From positions 85,197,849 through 85,261,848 of the forward strand of contig NC_079501.1 in assembly GCF_030052815.1 (NCBI RefSeq): 64,000 bases of DNA, given 5' to 3'. Shown here in pieces: positions 12,251 to 25,180 of this stretch. The notes beneath the pieces are model-generated. The model was not told the DNA's origin. It saw only the letters and a program-made list of their open reading frames with translations, and searched no databases. Made by a program: the position numbers and the translations under genes. Position 1 is the first letter of the stretch. The number at the start of each line of letters is the position of its first letter. Source of the DNA: Hevea brasiliensis. Its lineage: Eukaryota; Streptophyta; Magnoliopsida; Malpighiales; Euphorbiaceae.

Positions 12251-15081
12251 TATATGCTAGTGGAGTGGAATGTGTAGACTTAATGTGACCATGAAATCTA
12301 TTTGTTACCATGCTACTGGTGTAGGTTGCGTAGAAGAGTGTGTTCATATTGTATAATTGCCTAAAACTCAATTTTCTGATATATCTGTTTATATTACATC
12401 ACTATATATGCTGTTTTAATAATAGCTTACGTCTTTCTCCAATGTTTTCCATTCAACAGGCTGACATTTGTCAGTTGGGCATGGATCAACGGAAAGTGAA
12501 TGTACTTGCAAGAGAATACTGTGATGACATCAAGAGGAAAAACAAGCCTATCATTTTATCTCATTGTATTTTTCTAATTCCTTTATTTTAAAGTTCAAAC
12601 TGATGTAATGAGCTTCTATTATCATTATTATTTTCTGGGTTAATCCTTCACTCTGATTGCTGTGAATGCAGACATGCTCCCCGGTTTACAGCAAGGTCAA
12701 GAAAAGATGTCTAAAAGTGATCCATCTTCTTCCATCTTCATGGAGGATGAAGAGGTATATTTTTCTCTTATATAGAAAACAATAAATAATGAAAAAATGT
12801 CTGGGGACGAAATGCTCTTACATAAGCTTTGTTGTGCTACATCATTATAACATAAGCTTTGTGTGTTAATTATTCTTTTGAATTGTTGTCATAGGCAGAA
12901 GTAAATGTGAAGATCAAGAAGGCATACTGTCCTCCAAAAATTGTTGATGGGAATCCTTGTTTGGACTACATCAAATGTATTATCTTTCCTTGGTTTAATG
13001 AATTTAAGGTGGAGCGCAGTGTTGAAAATGGTGGAGAAAAGTAAGTTTACTTTCCAGTTACTTTAGCTTTTCCTGTTTTGCATTTAGCTTAGGGAATGAT
13101 TTAAGACTGAGTAAAGGGGAGAAACAAAAAGTAAGTTCTGTTATGCTCTGGTTACTTCAACTTTTCCTGTTTTTTTGCCCCCTTTTTATCAGTCTAAAAT
13201 TAGCCTATGCTTTCTGAAGATTGGCATTTCATCTTAATCGCTTCAGTCTTATCATGTTAATCTTATTCATCATGAATTCTTGCTTTTGAATTGATGATTG
13301 TAACAACTTTTTGATTATTGTGTAGTTAAACTTCAATAAGTTGTATCTTGATGGCTTTACATTCTTTATTAATATAGGACTTTTAAAAACTTTGAAGAAG
13401 TTGTTGCTGAATATGAAAGTGGTGAATTGCATCCTGGTGACCTGAAACCTTCTCTGGCTAGAGCATTGAATAAGATATTGCAGGTAACCTGTTTCTATCC
13501 CTTCTTATACTAGACCTATATATTGCTAACTTGAATCTATTAAGAATTAAAATTTGTCAAATGTGGCTTGGCATGAACTTATCATAATTCAAATGGAAAT
13601 TTATGTTAAGTTGAAGGGAAAGATATGGTGGCAGTTATATAACTAGGAAAGTTATTTACGATTGATTTCCCAAGAATGCATTTGCATTTTTGGAGAATCT
13701 GTTTACATAAATGAATTCTATATTTTGTTCATTTGGAAATTGAATGAATTACTTCATCATTCTGCTGCAAACATGTTATTGAGATTGTTTTGACTGCCAT
13801 CCTTAGTGTTGAGATTAATGCCCTGTCGTCCTCCAGTTTAGTAACATGATTTGATATTATTATTGTTGTTGATGTTGTAGCTGTTGTATTTTTAATAATA
13901 ATTATATGGTTTACATGATTGATTGTCAATATTGCTTTAAAAAAAATTAAAGAAAACAGTTTCTAATTCTGATAGAGTTAGGGACCTGTGTAAATAAAGA
14001 GATGAAGAATATAGGAGAAAATGTAATACTCTTGTATTGAATAAAATGGCAGAATGCCTTTGTTCTCAAATTCAAATACTGTAATCTACTACTCTCAACC
14101 TCAACAAGAAACAACAAGAATAAAATTCCTTGGAGACCACCTCCCAAACTAGCCGAGGGCTAGCCCTAGCTACTCAGCTGAAATTTAAGATAAAACATCA
14201 CACTCTTTTCTGTTAATCCAGCTCATACTTATACAGGTCTCAGGTCCCTCAATTCTATTTGCATCTCCAAGTGGCAGCACTCTTGTAATTCCCTCTAAAA
14301 GTAACTTCCCCAATAACAACCTCCAGCTGCATACTTCTAGAATCTTGCCTCTTAACTCCATGTTCCTCCATTCTTCTTCCCCTACGTAGCATACCCTCAA
14401 TTGTCTTGGGCCTGGATCTCCATTTTCTGGACTTCTATCAAATTCACTACTCTATCAAATCATTAGATGCATCTGTTGCTTGCAAGGCTATTATTGTTAT
14501 ATTATTAAATTATTATGATGATGTGATGCGTGGTGCACTCTCTCTTAAATTTGGCAAGCTAATTATTTCCTTGATATATTCTGCAGCCTGTACGTGACCA
14601 TTTCAAAAATGATGCTGATGCTAAGGATCTGTTGAAACGGGTTAAGGTTTGTGTGCTTGCTATGCTTTCTTATTTTGTAAGATAACTGTTGACTGAGTCG
14701 AGCTAGGCTTGACGCCTAGTTTGTTCAACTTGAAAAATTCAGGTTAATCTTAATGGTAACTCAGACTGGATTAATCATGGTTTAGGAAATAGGAATCTAT
14801 AACAATTTGGCCAAGCTTGGGGTGAATTGGGGTAGGTTGAGAAAAATAAGTATGATTGGATGTGGCACAAGCCTCGATCAAATCAACCTGATAATGAGTT
14901 CTTCTTCTTCTTCTTCTAATTTTTTGTGAAAAATTAAAATAAAATGAGAAAAGGGCATGCATGAGATGTGTTCATAAATGTTGATCTTTTTTTTTTTATT
15001 CTTTATTTATTTATTTTTATCTTATCTTTGAACTGGTGGTTGCTATTCTCTAATCTGTAGGCTTACAGAGTAACAAGGTGA
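10458..15081 (+). CDS. tyrosyl-tRNA synthetase, cytosolic/archaeal-eukaryotic type, complete ten-exon gene
   Basis: Exons: 10458-10564, 10654-10801, 11114-11403, 11505-11601, 12460-12565, 12672-12754, 12895-13040, 13378-13483, 14587-14646 and 15061-15081. All introns are GT-AG and the frame is open, giving 387 aa, close to the plant cytosolic enzyme. It charges tRNA-Tyr with tyrosine for cytosolic translation. Class I signatures are visible. The HIGH-like segment is GRMHIAQ in exon 2, after CYDGFEPS. KMSKS lies in exon 6 (EKMSKSDPSSSIF). The segments QILYPCMQCADIF and QLGMDQRKVN carry the tyrosine-pocket residues of eukaryotic TyrRS. The N-terminus (MSMEEEQIPP, then a Ser run) shows no clear transit peptide, and there is no EMAPII-like extension; the protein ends YRVTR. 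The start was chosen at 10458 because it opens the same frame into exon 2; the internal Met at codon 3 is an alternative. The residue after SH at the exon 5-6 junction is Tyr. Confidence 0.95.
11665..11760. repeat. AAAT and (TA)n microsatellite in TyrRS intron 4
   Basis: A short AAAT run passes into about 30 uninterrupted TA units (about 11689-11748) followed by a T run. It lies in the intron between exons ending 11601 and starting 12460. Length is probably polymorphic. Confidence 0.9.
12164..12256. repeat. compound (CT)n-(AT)n-(AC)n microsatellite in TyrRS intron 4
   Basis: Consecutive CT, AT and AC dinucleotide runs with few interruptions. This explains the minus-strand frame with a Cys-Val run at 12186-12371, which is not a gene. 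Confidence 0.9.
13960..14440 (-). mobile_element. possible old LTR or other insertion in TyrRS intron 8
   Basis: Intron 8 (13484-14586) contains about 480 bp of less AT-rich sequence unlike its surroundings. Read on the minus strand it has the style of a copia LTR: a CACGTAGG-like leader region, a late CCATTTTATTCAATACAAGAG segment, then CT-rich sequence. I could not define TG...CA ends or a target duplication, so this is a weak call. The short minus-strand frames inside it (13947-14147, 14185-14400) show no domain. Confidence 0.25.
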
Positions 15082-16435
15082 TGTGGAAGAACATAGCTAC
15101 TTTGGTTTGTCATGCAAAGGAAGAGGTTATGACGCTGCCATTATTAAACTTATACAAAATTTGAATTATATTGTTTATTTTAATGTGTTTTTACTGTTTG
15201 TGTTAGAATATGAAGCCAACAATTCAAACTTATACAAAACAATTCCTCTCCCCATTTTCTTTTTTTTTTTTAATTATATTTTTCATAATTATTTAAAAAC
15301 CATCTCTCTTTTATTTGGCAGTCATAACTACAATAAAACACGCATTTCAAAGGCTTGTTTCACTCATGCCCTAACATGTTATTCAATAACAAGCTTGTGA
15401 AAATAACAATATAGGAGTTTAATATGACACAACAAAAATATATGCACTCAATTGACAAAAATCATTACCTTTATCAATGTAACGAACAAAGTTAATTTAT
15501 ATTTTATTTTAATTATTTTTAACACTTAGCTCACTGAATGATGCATTGTGATTGGAGGGTCCAAATTGCTTTTTAGAAAAAAAAAAAAGGTTATAATTTT
15601 TAAATTAAAAAAAAAACTTAGGAAAAGTTTTTTTTTTAATTTTATTTTATGATTAAAATTTATTAAATTTATTAATAACTTCAATAACAATGCTAAATGC
15701 TAAATAGACTGTTAATTCTTAATTGTAAAAGTTTTCCCTCATTTAGACACTCATTTGAAATAAGTTAAAAAATTATTAAAAAAAAAAATTGCAGCCAAAA
15801 AGTCATTATCTTCTCTCTTTTTTTTTTTTAATTCTAAAAAGAAAATACAAAATAAAGATTAGAATTGAAAATAAAACTTTTAAAGTTTGGGGTCCATTTT
15901 ACAATAACCCAAAAAATAAAGGTATTTGGAAATAAAAAAAAACTCAGCTAAGCTGAGAGACAACTCTTTTCGTCAGTGTTATTAAACTCGTGAATCTCGC
16001 CAATATCCCAAAAACAAACAAGTTACAATCGACGAACTATTGACATGACTAACAGTCGCTCTACTCTTTTGACAACTCTTAAGAAGACCATCATAGAATG
16101 TAGCCAATTCGATGGTGGCTGTCAATGGGTATATGATGGAGATCACCAAGGAATACAATCAATTCAATGCTATGGGTTGGGAGGCATTTGGGGATTGAGA
16201 GCGAACTAGGTTTGTGTTTGTGTCTGTAGATCAAGAAAGAGCTAGGTATGTGTTTGTGAATTGAAAGAGGGAGGCATCGAGAGGGAGGGACAAAAGGGAG
16301 CTCGAGCATATTTGAAATTGAGAATGATATTAAAAAAAATATTTTAGATACGGTTGAAAATAATAGTTTGAAAAAAAATTATTTTATTATTTTAGTGTTT
16401 CCATAATTAAAACATATCAAATTTAATGTTTAGCA
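15082..16435. other. TyrRS downstream flank, no further gene recognised
   Basis: The 3' untranslated region of TyrRS presumably occupies the first few hundred bases, but no clear polyadenylation signal stands out. Beyond it are several A and T runs. A 72-codon minus-strand frame at 16091-16309 has biased composition (Pro, Ser, His) and no recognisable domain. Confidence 0.4.
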
Positions 16436-16630
16436 AAAGGCCTATTTTGTCTTTTAAAGTTATATCAACTGGTCATATAAGCACTTAAAATGTTTTGGAG
16501 TCTAATTAAACATTCAACTATTTTAAACACACACTTACCTCCAAAATTAACAGAAATTAATTATCATTTAATCAAAAAGTGAGTCACTTAATTACATGAC
16601 TCAAATCATCTATTTAGTCTCAACTGTTTA
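16436..16630. repeat. dispersed repeat, copy in inverse orientation at 31530-31720
   Basis: The segment with CTATTTTGTCTTTTAAAG, GGTCATATAAGCACTTAAA and TCTAATTAAACATTCAACTA is matched, in reverse complement, by 31530-31720, which has the same order of motifs. The style (TTAGTCCTTAAAGTT / TAATTAAGCCCTTAACTATTT) is that of Mutator-like or other TIR MITEs, but I could not fix the ends of either copy. Confidence 0.5.
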
Positions 16631-16974
16631 CCATCATCTTCTCATTTCCATGAAAGAAGATGAAAAATTTCAGAGAGCAGCGGGTTGATTAGTTTAATTG
16701 CTAAAACATTCCATGCTGTATCACTATGAGACAGGTAAATGAAACATTCAAAATTTTCCCTTCGAACATGCTCCTTTAAAATTTCATTAGCTAGTAATTA
16801 ACATGTGCAAAGAACTTCAGCAGATATAGATAAAATCTAAGCACCATTGCTAAACATTTCAAAGAGATTGAGAAATTAAAAATAAATAAATAAATGGAAA
16901 GTTGGAGAGGCTATGGAAACTCACTATAAAGCAAACCCCAATTTGAGTAATTTGAATTTTATTCTCAAAAAGGC

Positions 16975-19274
16975 TGTAATACCCACCATTTTTTGGTGCC
17001 AAAATTTCTGTCGTTGATAGAATATTCTAGAGCAATTCAAGATTCTATAGGTAGGGAATGGTGGTGGAAAAAGTGTGTGTGTATGTGTGTGTGTGTGTAT
17101 ATTTAAGAGTGAAAATGTTTCAATTTATTTGACCAAGAAAAGTTTTTAAGTGCTATTTTGGGCAGAAGAAACTTCGAGAGCCAAAGAATGGACTTGAGAC
17201 AGCTGAAGTCCATTTTATTGTTCAAATGTCCTTTTGGACAGAATGAAGCTGAAAGTCCCCTCGACAATAGGGGTGTAAATAGCTCATTTCAGTTCAAATT
17301 TTAAAGAAAAGGTTTTTTTTTTTTTTTTTCCTCTCTCTTTCTTCCAAAGCATGATTGCATGTAAGGTTTCCACTAGAAATTTTCCTTGATTTAGAGTTTT
17401 TTGAGAGCTTGAATACTTGAATTGGTTGGGGAGCACAAGAATTCAAGGGATCTTGAAGATTTCCTACAATCTCTCTCTATCTTGTTTCCAAGGGAAGAAA
17501 AGTAATTCTTTCTCTCAAATTTTCTACATGTTTTTAGTATTTGTTCCTGATTAGGAGAATGAGGCTTGAATTGCATGTGACTTTGTTTAGTTTTTAAGTT
17601 TTTGTTTTGGGAAAATAGTTGCATGTTGGAGGTTTGTAATGTAGATGGCAAGGATATGTCTTGAGCTTGTTCTTGATAGGTCTAAGAAGGCTATAAGCAT
17701 GTTTTAGTTAGTTTTTTAAGGAGATTATGCTTTTTGAGTTCAAATAGATGTTCTGTTGAAGTTGAGAAAGATGGTGTTTTTCCTTTTTTGATGGATGCAT
17801 GTAGCATCTAAACATGTATTCAAGTTATTTTATGCCCCAGATTTGTGTTTTGATAGTTGGATCATATCTTGGAACCGAAAGATGAGTTTTGAGAGTTTTT
17901 GGGTTTGAGTTGCTGCAGGTTTTTGACTTGTGAATTATAGAAATTCCTAGGTTCAACTTCTAAAAATTATTTTTTCGGTAGCGGAAGTTATGCAATTTCT
18001 CAATAAAATTTAGAAAATTTTCAGGTTTGGCAGCTGAAGTCCAAGACTTTAGTAGCAGTAGTTGCTACTGGACTATAAAGACATTTAAGACTTAAGACTT
18101 TGGCACGAAAAGGGTAGTCTATGTTCAAGATTTTGGCTGTTGAAGTTTAAGACTTTGATAGCCAATGTTAGTTCTGCTAGCCTTATTTATCCTTTAGTTT
18201 TAAGGCTTCAAAACATGATTTTGCAATCCAAAAGGACCTAAAATTTACTGCTTGATGTATGTATAGAGTTTTAGAGTTTCAAATAACTCTTTAGGTTTAA
18301 TGTTTATAGGATTGGACTTGAGAGATTCAGGACGCTAAGGATCCAAGGCTAGCAACCGTTCGAGTGAGGTGTTTGATAGGCTTCAAGAGGTGAGGACGCT
18401 AACCTTGATGAATGTAATTTGTTTAAATTGAATTCATGATCATTCGTATGCATCATTTTATTGTTATTAAGGTGTATGTATTTAGATTGCATTTTTGCAT
18501 ATTTGTTGTTAATACTTGATGGACCTTGGATGACCCACTGGCCTCCGCCATGTTATGGATATGTTATGTACTATGATATGTTATGTGAAATGTTTATGAT
18601 GTGAAAACTCATTTGGATGTTACATTGTATATGTATGAAAAGAGAAAGATAATTCATGTATGTTTGGTTAGTTTGTTCACTGAGCTTTTAGAAGCTTACT
18701 CCTTTCCCCTAATCCCAAATGTAGGGTTATAGGAATAGAAATGATTTTGAGAAGCTAGCAACAAGAAGAGCCTTAGACTTGTTATGTATATTTGATGAGG
18801 CTAGATTGGACATGTAAAATGTTAATGGATAGATACTATGCTTGGTTGTAAAAGTATTGTATTGAGATTTTTTTTTTTTAAGTAAAGTATGTATGTATGT
18901 TACCATAATTTTAAGCATACTTGTGTTTCCAAAGTATAAATGTAAAAGTCACACTTTGTTTCTTTTTGGAAGGTTCAAGTTCATAACCATTTTCTAAAGA
19001 TTATGTAACATGTTATTATGTAAGTTTCAAAGTGTGCATGACATGGGTTGCTTAAATTTTGGTTATTATGAAAAAGTTTTATGTTTACTAGGTTTTAAAG
19101 CTTACTACGTGTTCTGGCAGTCTTAAGCTGAGTAGGGGTTCTCATATTGTGAGCAAGCTCGAAGCAGTAGCTCTTACCTTACCAAGTCCCTTGACGGCTA
19201 TCCACCGCATGGGGTTTGCATGGTCGAGAGGCTAGTGGTAAAACTTGTAATGGGTTGAAAAGTAAGGCATTACA
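16975..19274 (+). repeat. 5' LTR of the gypsy element
   Basis: 2,300 bp from TGTAATACCC to GGCATTACA, matched along its length by the 3' LTR beginning at 23468. Compared with the 3' LTR it lacks about 190 bp (the part matching 25220-25410) and one copy of a 90-bp unit. It contains a short GT-rich run near 17077-17098. Confidence 0.88.
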
Positions 19275-19278
19275 AAGT

Positions 19279-19290
19279 TGGTATCAGAGC
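19279..19290 (+). other. primer binding site of the gypsy element (initiator tRNA-Met type)
   Basis: TGGTATCAGAGC starts 4 bp after the 5' LTR, the usual position and sequence for plant gypsy chromoviruses. Confidence 0.88.
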
Positions 19291-19521
19291 TCTAGGTTAG
19301 ATGAGTGAACCTAGATGCTAGTAAAGAGTTAAGATAAGAAAAAAAGAAAGTATGTCAACCAGCACAGTTAAAAAAATACATGTCAATTAGGGTTATGTTC
19401 CTATATGTTATGTGATGTATATATGTTTTATTTTATGTTGATGATATGTTTTGTGTTCATGTGACTCCACATGAATTTTTTTTTTAATATGTGCTTAACA
19501 CTTCTTATTTGCTTTTAGAAA

Positions 19522-20735
19522 ATGCGAGGTTCTAGACAATTCATAAGGTTGATTAGTGCCCCATCCATGAATGAGAGTATTGGAGCATTACCCACTAACC
19601 CTATTGCTAGGGAGAGAGCAGACAGAAGCAGAAGGGGGAAATCCTCAAGAGGCCCTAAAAGGTCTTTCGAGGTCAGCAGACAAACCTCCAGTGCACCTAT
19701 AATGTCGGTAGATGCATGAAGGGGTTCTCATAGCTTTCCACAATAACATGAGACCGCTGAGCCTTCCAATATGGGAAGGATGAGAAAAGACAGATTTGTG
19801 GGGGGAGGAGACGAGTCAGAGTTTGTATCTCCTCCTTAGCAAGGACCAGAGTATGGGTTTGGGTATTATTATCCACAATAGGGTAGTTTTGGAAACCCTA
19901 AGTGTATGGGCTACCCCTAATATCTTTCTTTCATGGCCTACCCACTTTACTTCCCACCATTTAACCCATATCCCATGTATCCTCCCTAACAATACCTTCA
20001 AAGTTTTTCAACCACCATGGGAACTCAGATCCCCATGGAGGGAGTTACAGGAGAGCAAGCACCACCACCACCCCCTGCAACCCTGTAGTTTTAATGCAAA
20101 AAACTAAGAAAAGTAGTGGAGGTAAGGCAAAGATGACATATTACTTAAAGTTAGATGCACCTAAATACAAAGAAGGAGATGACCCTTTCGAGTATATTAA
20201 GGCGGACAAGATGATAGCCGAGGAATTAGGTGCCAGTGACAGTAGAGCCATTTAGATGGCTGGCTTTACCTTGAAATGTAAAAAGATGAAGGAATGGTAC
20301 AAGGCCTATGTTGCTAACAGGGTTAACAGCGTGACAATCTCAAGTTGTGACGTAATTTACCAATTGAGCTTTTTTAGAAAGCTCTAAAGAGTTGAAAGTG
20401 GTGAGTTTGAATAGTTAAGGTAAAGTGCCAATATGAGTGTAAATGAATACACAGATAAGTTTGTGGATTTCCTTAGTATGAGGGGTAAGAGTATAATATT
20501 GACAAGAAGAAAGCCAAGAGGTACACCTAGAGCTGTACTCTAGATACTCTTCTCTGATTTTGGCTATTGAAACTCATAGCTTCCATTCAATAATGGATGA
20601 TGTAAGGAAGATGGAAGCGGGAGCTATATTTGAAAGGAGTTTAGATCTGAAAAGTGCAAAAGTTGAACAGTCCACCATTCCAAAGGTTACAGATGCTAGG
20701 AGGTTCAGTTACATGACCAAGTTATGAAGAAGATG
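19522..20735 (+). pseudogene. gag remnant of the gypsy element
   Basis: An open stretch begins MRGSRQFIRLIS at 19522 and stops at 19717. After frameshifts, gag-like sequence resumes near 20130 (LDAPKYKEGDDPFEYI, then KMKEWYKAYVANRV and VNEYTDKFVDF), which matches the capsid domain of plant gypsy gag. Several stops replace expected Trp or Gln codons. The sequence then jumps within about 60 bp into reverse transcriptase. The zinc knuckle, protease and first RT blocks are absent, so an internal deletion is likely. Confidence 0.7.
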
Positions 20736-20751
20736 GATCCTTAAGACTGAG

Positions 20752-23390
20752 TATCAACTATAGGCAGTTGAATAAAGTAACCACAAAGAAAAAGTACCAT
20801 TTGCCTCGTATTGATGATTTATTTGATCAGCTAGCTGGAGCTAGTTGTTTTTCTAAGATAGACTTGAGGGTTGGATACCACGAGTTGAGGATTAAGGAGT
20901 CAGACATTCTGAAGATTACTTTTCAAACCAGATACAAACATTATGAGTTTCTTTTAATGCCATTAGGCTTAACCAATGCCCCAGTTGCATTCATGAATCT
21001 CATGAATAGGGTATTTAGACCTTATCTAGATCACTTTGTGATCGTCTTCATTGATAACATATTAGTGTATTCCAAAAGCCTAAAAAAACATGTATAGCAT
21101 CTAAGAGTAGTCCTTTAGACCTTAAGAGAGCATTAATTGTATGCTAAGTTTTTGAAGCGTGAGTTCTGGATAAAAAGTATATTTTTCTTAGGCCATATGG
21201 TGTCTGAAAATGGTATTAAAGTGGACCCTAAAAAGGTGAAAGCTATAATAGATTGATCAAGACCAACCACAGTGATGGAGATCAAGAGTTTCCTAGGCTT
21301 GGTTGGTTATTATAGGAGATTTGTGCCTAATTTTATTGCTCCAATGACTAGGTTAACTAGGTTGGTATTAAATGGAATGATTAGTGTGAGGAGAGCTTTC
21401 AGAAGTTTAAAGAGTGTTTAATTACAGCACCTGTGCTAGCTTTACTTTCAGGTAATGAAGATTTTACCATTTACTGCGATACCTCCAGTGTGGGTTTAAG
21501 GTGTGTTCTCATATAGAATGACAGAGTAATAGCTTATGCTTTGAGGCAGTTAAAGAAGCATGAAGCTAATTATCCCACTCATGACTTAGAAATAGTGGTT
21601 GTAGTTTCGCCCTAAAGATGTGCAGACACTATCTATATAGGGCTAAATGTGAAATCTTCACAGACCATAAGAGTATCCAATACATTTTCAATAAGAAAAA
21701 GTTGAATATCAGATAGAGGAGATGGGTAGAACTACTCAGTAATTATGATTGTATCATCCAGTTCTCTTGGGGAAGGAAAATGTTGTTGCAAATGCCCTCA
21801 ATCGGAAGTTATTTGGCAGTTTGGCTCATATATATGTAGAAAGGTGACCTATCTTGAAGGATTTACGCCAGCTGATTGGACAGGGGGTTACAACTAGAGT
21901 TATCAGCTAAGGTTACTTAGATAGCTCAGACGAAAGTCGCCTAGTGTTCTTAAGACAAATGGCAGAGAGGTAGCCTGAAAACCCTGAGTTGGTGAAGATA
22001 GCTGAAGTAGTGCAGAAGGATAAGAACCCTGAGCTTTGATTTGATGGGAAAGGAGTATTGACATATGGCAGCAAGTTATGTATACCAAATGATATCGGGC
22101 TCAAGGGAGACATTATGAGAGAAGCTCATAATGCTAGGTATAACATACACTCTAGGGCCACCAAAGCATACCAAGATCTAAAAAAGGTGTATTGGTGGCC
22201 TTCCATAAAGAAAGATATTGCATAATTTGTGTCTGCTTGGGAGGTCTATCAGAGAATGAAGTTGGAACATCAGAAACCAATAGGAATGCTTAACCCACTA
22301 CCCATTCTAGAGTGGAAATGAGAAAATATAGCAATGACTTTGTTGTAGGGTTACCAGTAGCCTCCAACAGACACGATTCAATATGGGTTATAATGGACAG
22401 GTTAACCAAGACTGCTCACTTCATTTCTGTTAGAGTTAACTATTTTATAGATAAGTTGGTTTAGGTGTATGTGGCAGAGATAATAAGGTTACATGGAGCT
22501 TTAGTGACTATAATCTCTGACAAAGGACCGCAATTCATGTCAAGGTTTTGACACTATCTCAGAATGAGTTAAGCACCTAGTTAGATTTTAGCACAGCTTT
22601 CCATCCTCAAATAGATGGCTAGTCAGAAATGACCATATAGACCTTAGAGGATATGCTAAGAATGTGTGTCATTAACTTTTGAGGGTCATGAAAAAAGTAC
22701 CTTCCTGTAATTGAGTTCATATACAACAACAACTATTATTCTAGCATCGGAATAGCACCATATGAAGCTCTGTATGGAAAGAAGTGTAGGTCTCTTGTGC
22801 GTTGGGAAGAAGTAGGTGAAAAGGCCTTATTAAGGACAGAGTTGGTGGAAATCACCAATTAAGCTATGCCTCTAATCAAGGTAAGGTTAAAGATTACAGC
22901 CAGTAGATAGAAGAGCTGTGTAGATCTCCATAGAAGAGAAGTAGTTTTCTAGGAAGGGGATATGGTACTTATAAAGGTATCTCCAATGAAAGGTGTTATC
23001 CGATTTGGGACAAGAGGCAAACTGGCTCTGAGATATATTGGATCATATGAAGTATTGCAAAGAGTAAAAAATGTATCTTATAAGTTAGCTTTGCCACTAG
23101 AAATGGAGAAAATCCATTCGTTTTTTCATGTTTCTATGCTATGGCAGTTCGTGGCAAATCGAAACAAGGTTATAAGTGAACCAGACATAGAAATTTCAGA
23201 GGATCTTTCCTATGTCAAACAACCTATTAGGATTGTAGACACACAAATAAGGAAGCTGAGGAATAAGGAAATACCTATGGTCAAATTTCTGTGGAATCAC
23301 CATAACATGAAAAAATGCATGTGAGAGACTCATGATTCCATGTTACAATAATATCCTCACCTATTTTAGGTATGTTTTGCTATATTTGTC
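20752..23390 (+). pseudogene. pol remnant of the gypsy element (RT, RNase H, integrase, chromodomain-like tail)
   Basis: RT is readable from [14 protein letters not shown] through [23 protein letters not shown] and [10 protein letters not shown]. The catalytic F-x-D-D box is FIDN (AAC at 21056-21058), so an essential Asp is lost. RNase H follows (FTIYCDTSSVGL near 21468, [18 protein letters not shown]). Integrase begins near 22080 (REAHNARYNIH, YWWPSIKKDIA). The C-terminal frame 22962-23324 has GVIRFGTRGKLALRYIGSYE and then VKFLWNHHNMK, the chromodomain-like end of Tekay elements. Stops and frameshifts are spread throughout. Many look like TGG or CAG turned to TAG, compatible with decay of methylated cytosines. 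Confidence 0.85.
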
Positions 23391-23454
23391 TATGTTATGC
23401 TATATGTGTTCATGTTTGCTATGTTTGTTTTAACATTTGAGAATGAATGTTCCT

Positions 23455-23467
23455 AAGAAGGGGAGAA
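23455..23467 (+). other. polypurine tract of the gypsy element
   Basis: AAGAAGGGGAGAA directly precedes the TG of the 3' LTR, where plus-strand synthesis would be primed. Confidence 0.75.
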
Positions 23468-25000
23468 TGTAACACCCACCATTTTTCAGTGTTGGAATTT
23501 CTGTCATTGATGGAATATTCTAGCCGAATTTAAGATTCCACAAGTAGGGAAATGTGATGGAAAGTGTATGTATATGCATATATATGTATGTATGATGTGT
23601 TAAAAGTATATTTAAGAATGAAAATATTTTAATTGATTTAACCAAGAAAAGTTTTTAAGTGCTGTTTTGGGTAGAAGAAACTTCAACAGTCGAAAAATGG
23701 ACTTTCGGCAGTAGAAATCCATTTTATTGTTCAATTTTCCCTTTGGACTGAATGAACTCCAATAGCTGAAAGTCCCCTCAACAGCAGGGGTATTAATAGC
23801 TCATTTTAATTCAAATTTTAAAGAAAAGTGATTTTTTCCTCTCTCTTTCAAAGCTTGATTGCATGCAAAGTTTTCACTTCAAAATTTCCTTAATTTAGAG
23901 TTTTTTAAGAGCTTGAATACTTGAATTGGATGGGAAGCTCAAGAATTCAAGGGATCTTGAAGATTTCCTCCAATCTCTCTCTATCTTGTTTCCAAGGGCA
24001 GAAAGATAATTCTTCCTCTCTTAAACTGAATTTTCTACATGTTTTTAGTATTTGTTCTTGATTAGGAGAATAAGGCTTGAATTGCAAGTGATTTTGTTTA
24101 GTTTTTAAGTTTTTATTTTGGGAAAGTAGTTGCATGTAGGAGGCTTGTAATGTGGATGGCAAATATTTGTCTTGAGCTTGTTCTTGATAGGTCTAAGAAG
24201 CCTATAAGCATGTTTTAGTTAGTTTTTGAAGAAGATTTTGTTTTTTAAGTTTAAATAGATGTTTTGTTTGAAGTTGAGAAAGATAGTGTTTTTCCCATTT
24301 TGAGGGATGCCTGTAGCATCTAAACATGTATTCAAGTTGCTTTATGCCTCAAATATGTGTTTTGATAGTTGGATCATGTCTTGGAACCTAAAGATGAGTA
24401 TTGAGAATTTTTAGGGTATGAGTTTTGCAGATTTTCGACTTGAGAATTTGGGAAATTTCTAGGTTTGACTGTCGAAAACCATCATTTCGACAACCAAAGT
24501 CATGCAATTTCTCGAGAAAATCTAGAAAATTTCTAGGTTTAGCAACCAAAGTCCAAGACTTTGGCGGCCGTAGTTGCTACTAGACTAAAAGGACATTTAA
24601 GGAGGCTGAAGACTTCAATAGCCGTAGTAGCTACTACCCGAAAAAGTTAGTCGATGTTCAAGATTTCAATAGCTGAAGTCTGGTAATCGAAGTTAGTTCT
24701 GTCAGCCTTATTTCTCCTTTAGTTCTAAGGCTCTAAAATATGATTTTGCTATCCCAAATGACCTAGAATTTACTATTTAATGTATGAATAGAGTTTTAGA
24801 GTTTCAAATAACTCCTAGGTTCCGATATTTATAGGATTGGACTTGAGGGATTTGGAAAGCTAAGAATCCAATGCTAGCTACCATTCAAGTGAGGTGTTTG
24901 ATGGGCTATAAGAGGTCAATAACACTAACCTTAATGAATATAATTTATTTAAATTGAATTCATGATCATCCACATGCATCATTTCAATGTTATTAGGGTG

Positions 25001-25180
25001 TATGTATCTAGAATACGAATATATTGCATTTTTGCATATTTGTTGTTGATACTTGATGGACCTTGGATGACCCATTGGCCTCCTCCATATTATGTATGTA
25101 GAATACGAATATATTGCATTTTTGCATATTTATTATTGATACTTGATAGACCTTGGATGACCCATTGGACTCCTCCATGT
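25001..25180 (+). repeat. 90-bp tandem duplication inside the 3' LTR
   Basis: Two adjacent 90-bp units (25001-25090 and 25091-25180) share TAGAATACGAATATATTGC, then TTGATACTTGAT and GACCTTGGATGACCCATTGG. The 5' LTR has a single copy near 18475-18560. Confidence 0.85.

Noticed and set aside
12186..12371. minus-strand frame with a Cys-Val run
   Set aside because: Product of the (AC)n microsatellite in a TyrRS intron.
15083..15400. 105-aa frame after TyrRS
   Set aside because: Begins two bases after the TyrRS stop, AT-rich with Phe/Asn/Tyr runs, no domain; probably 3' UTR.
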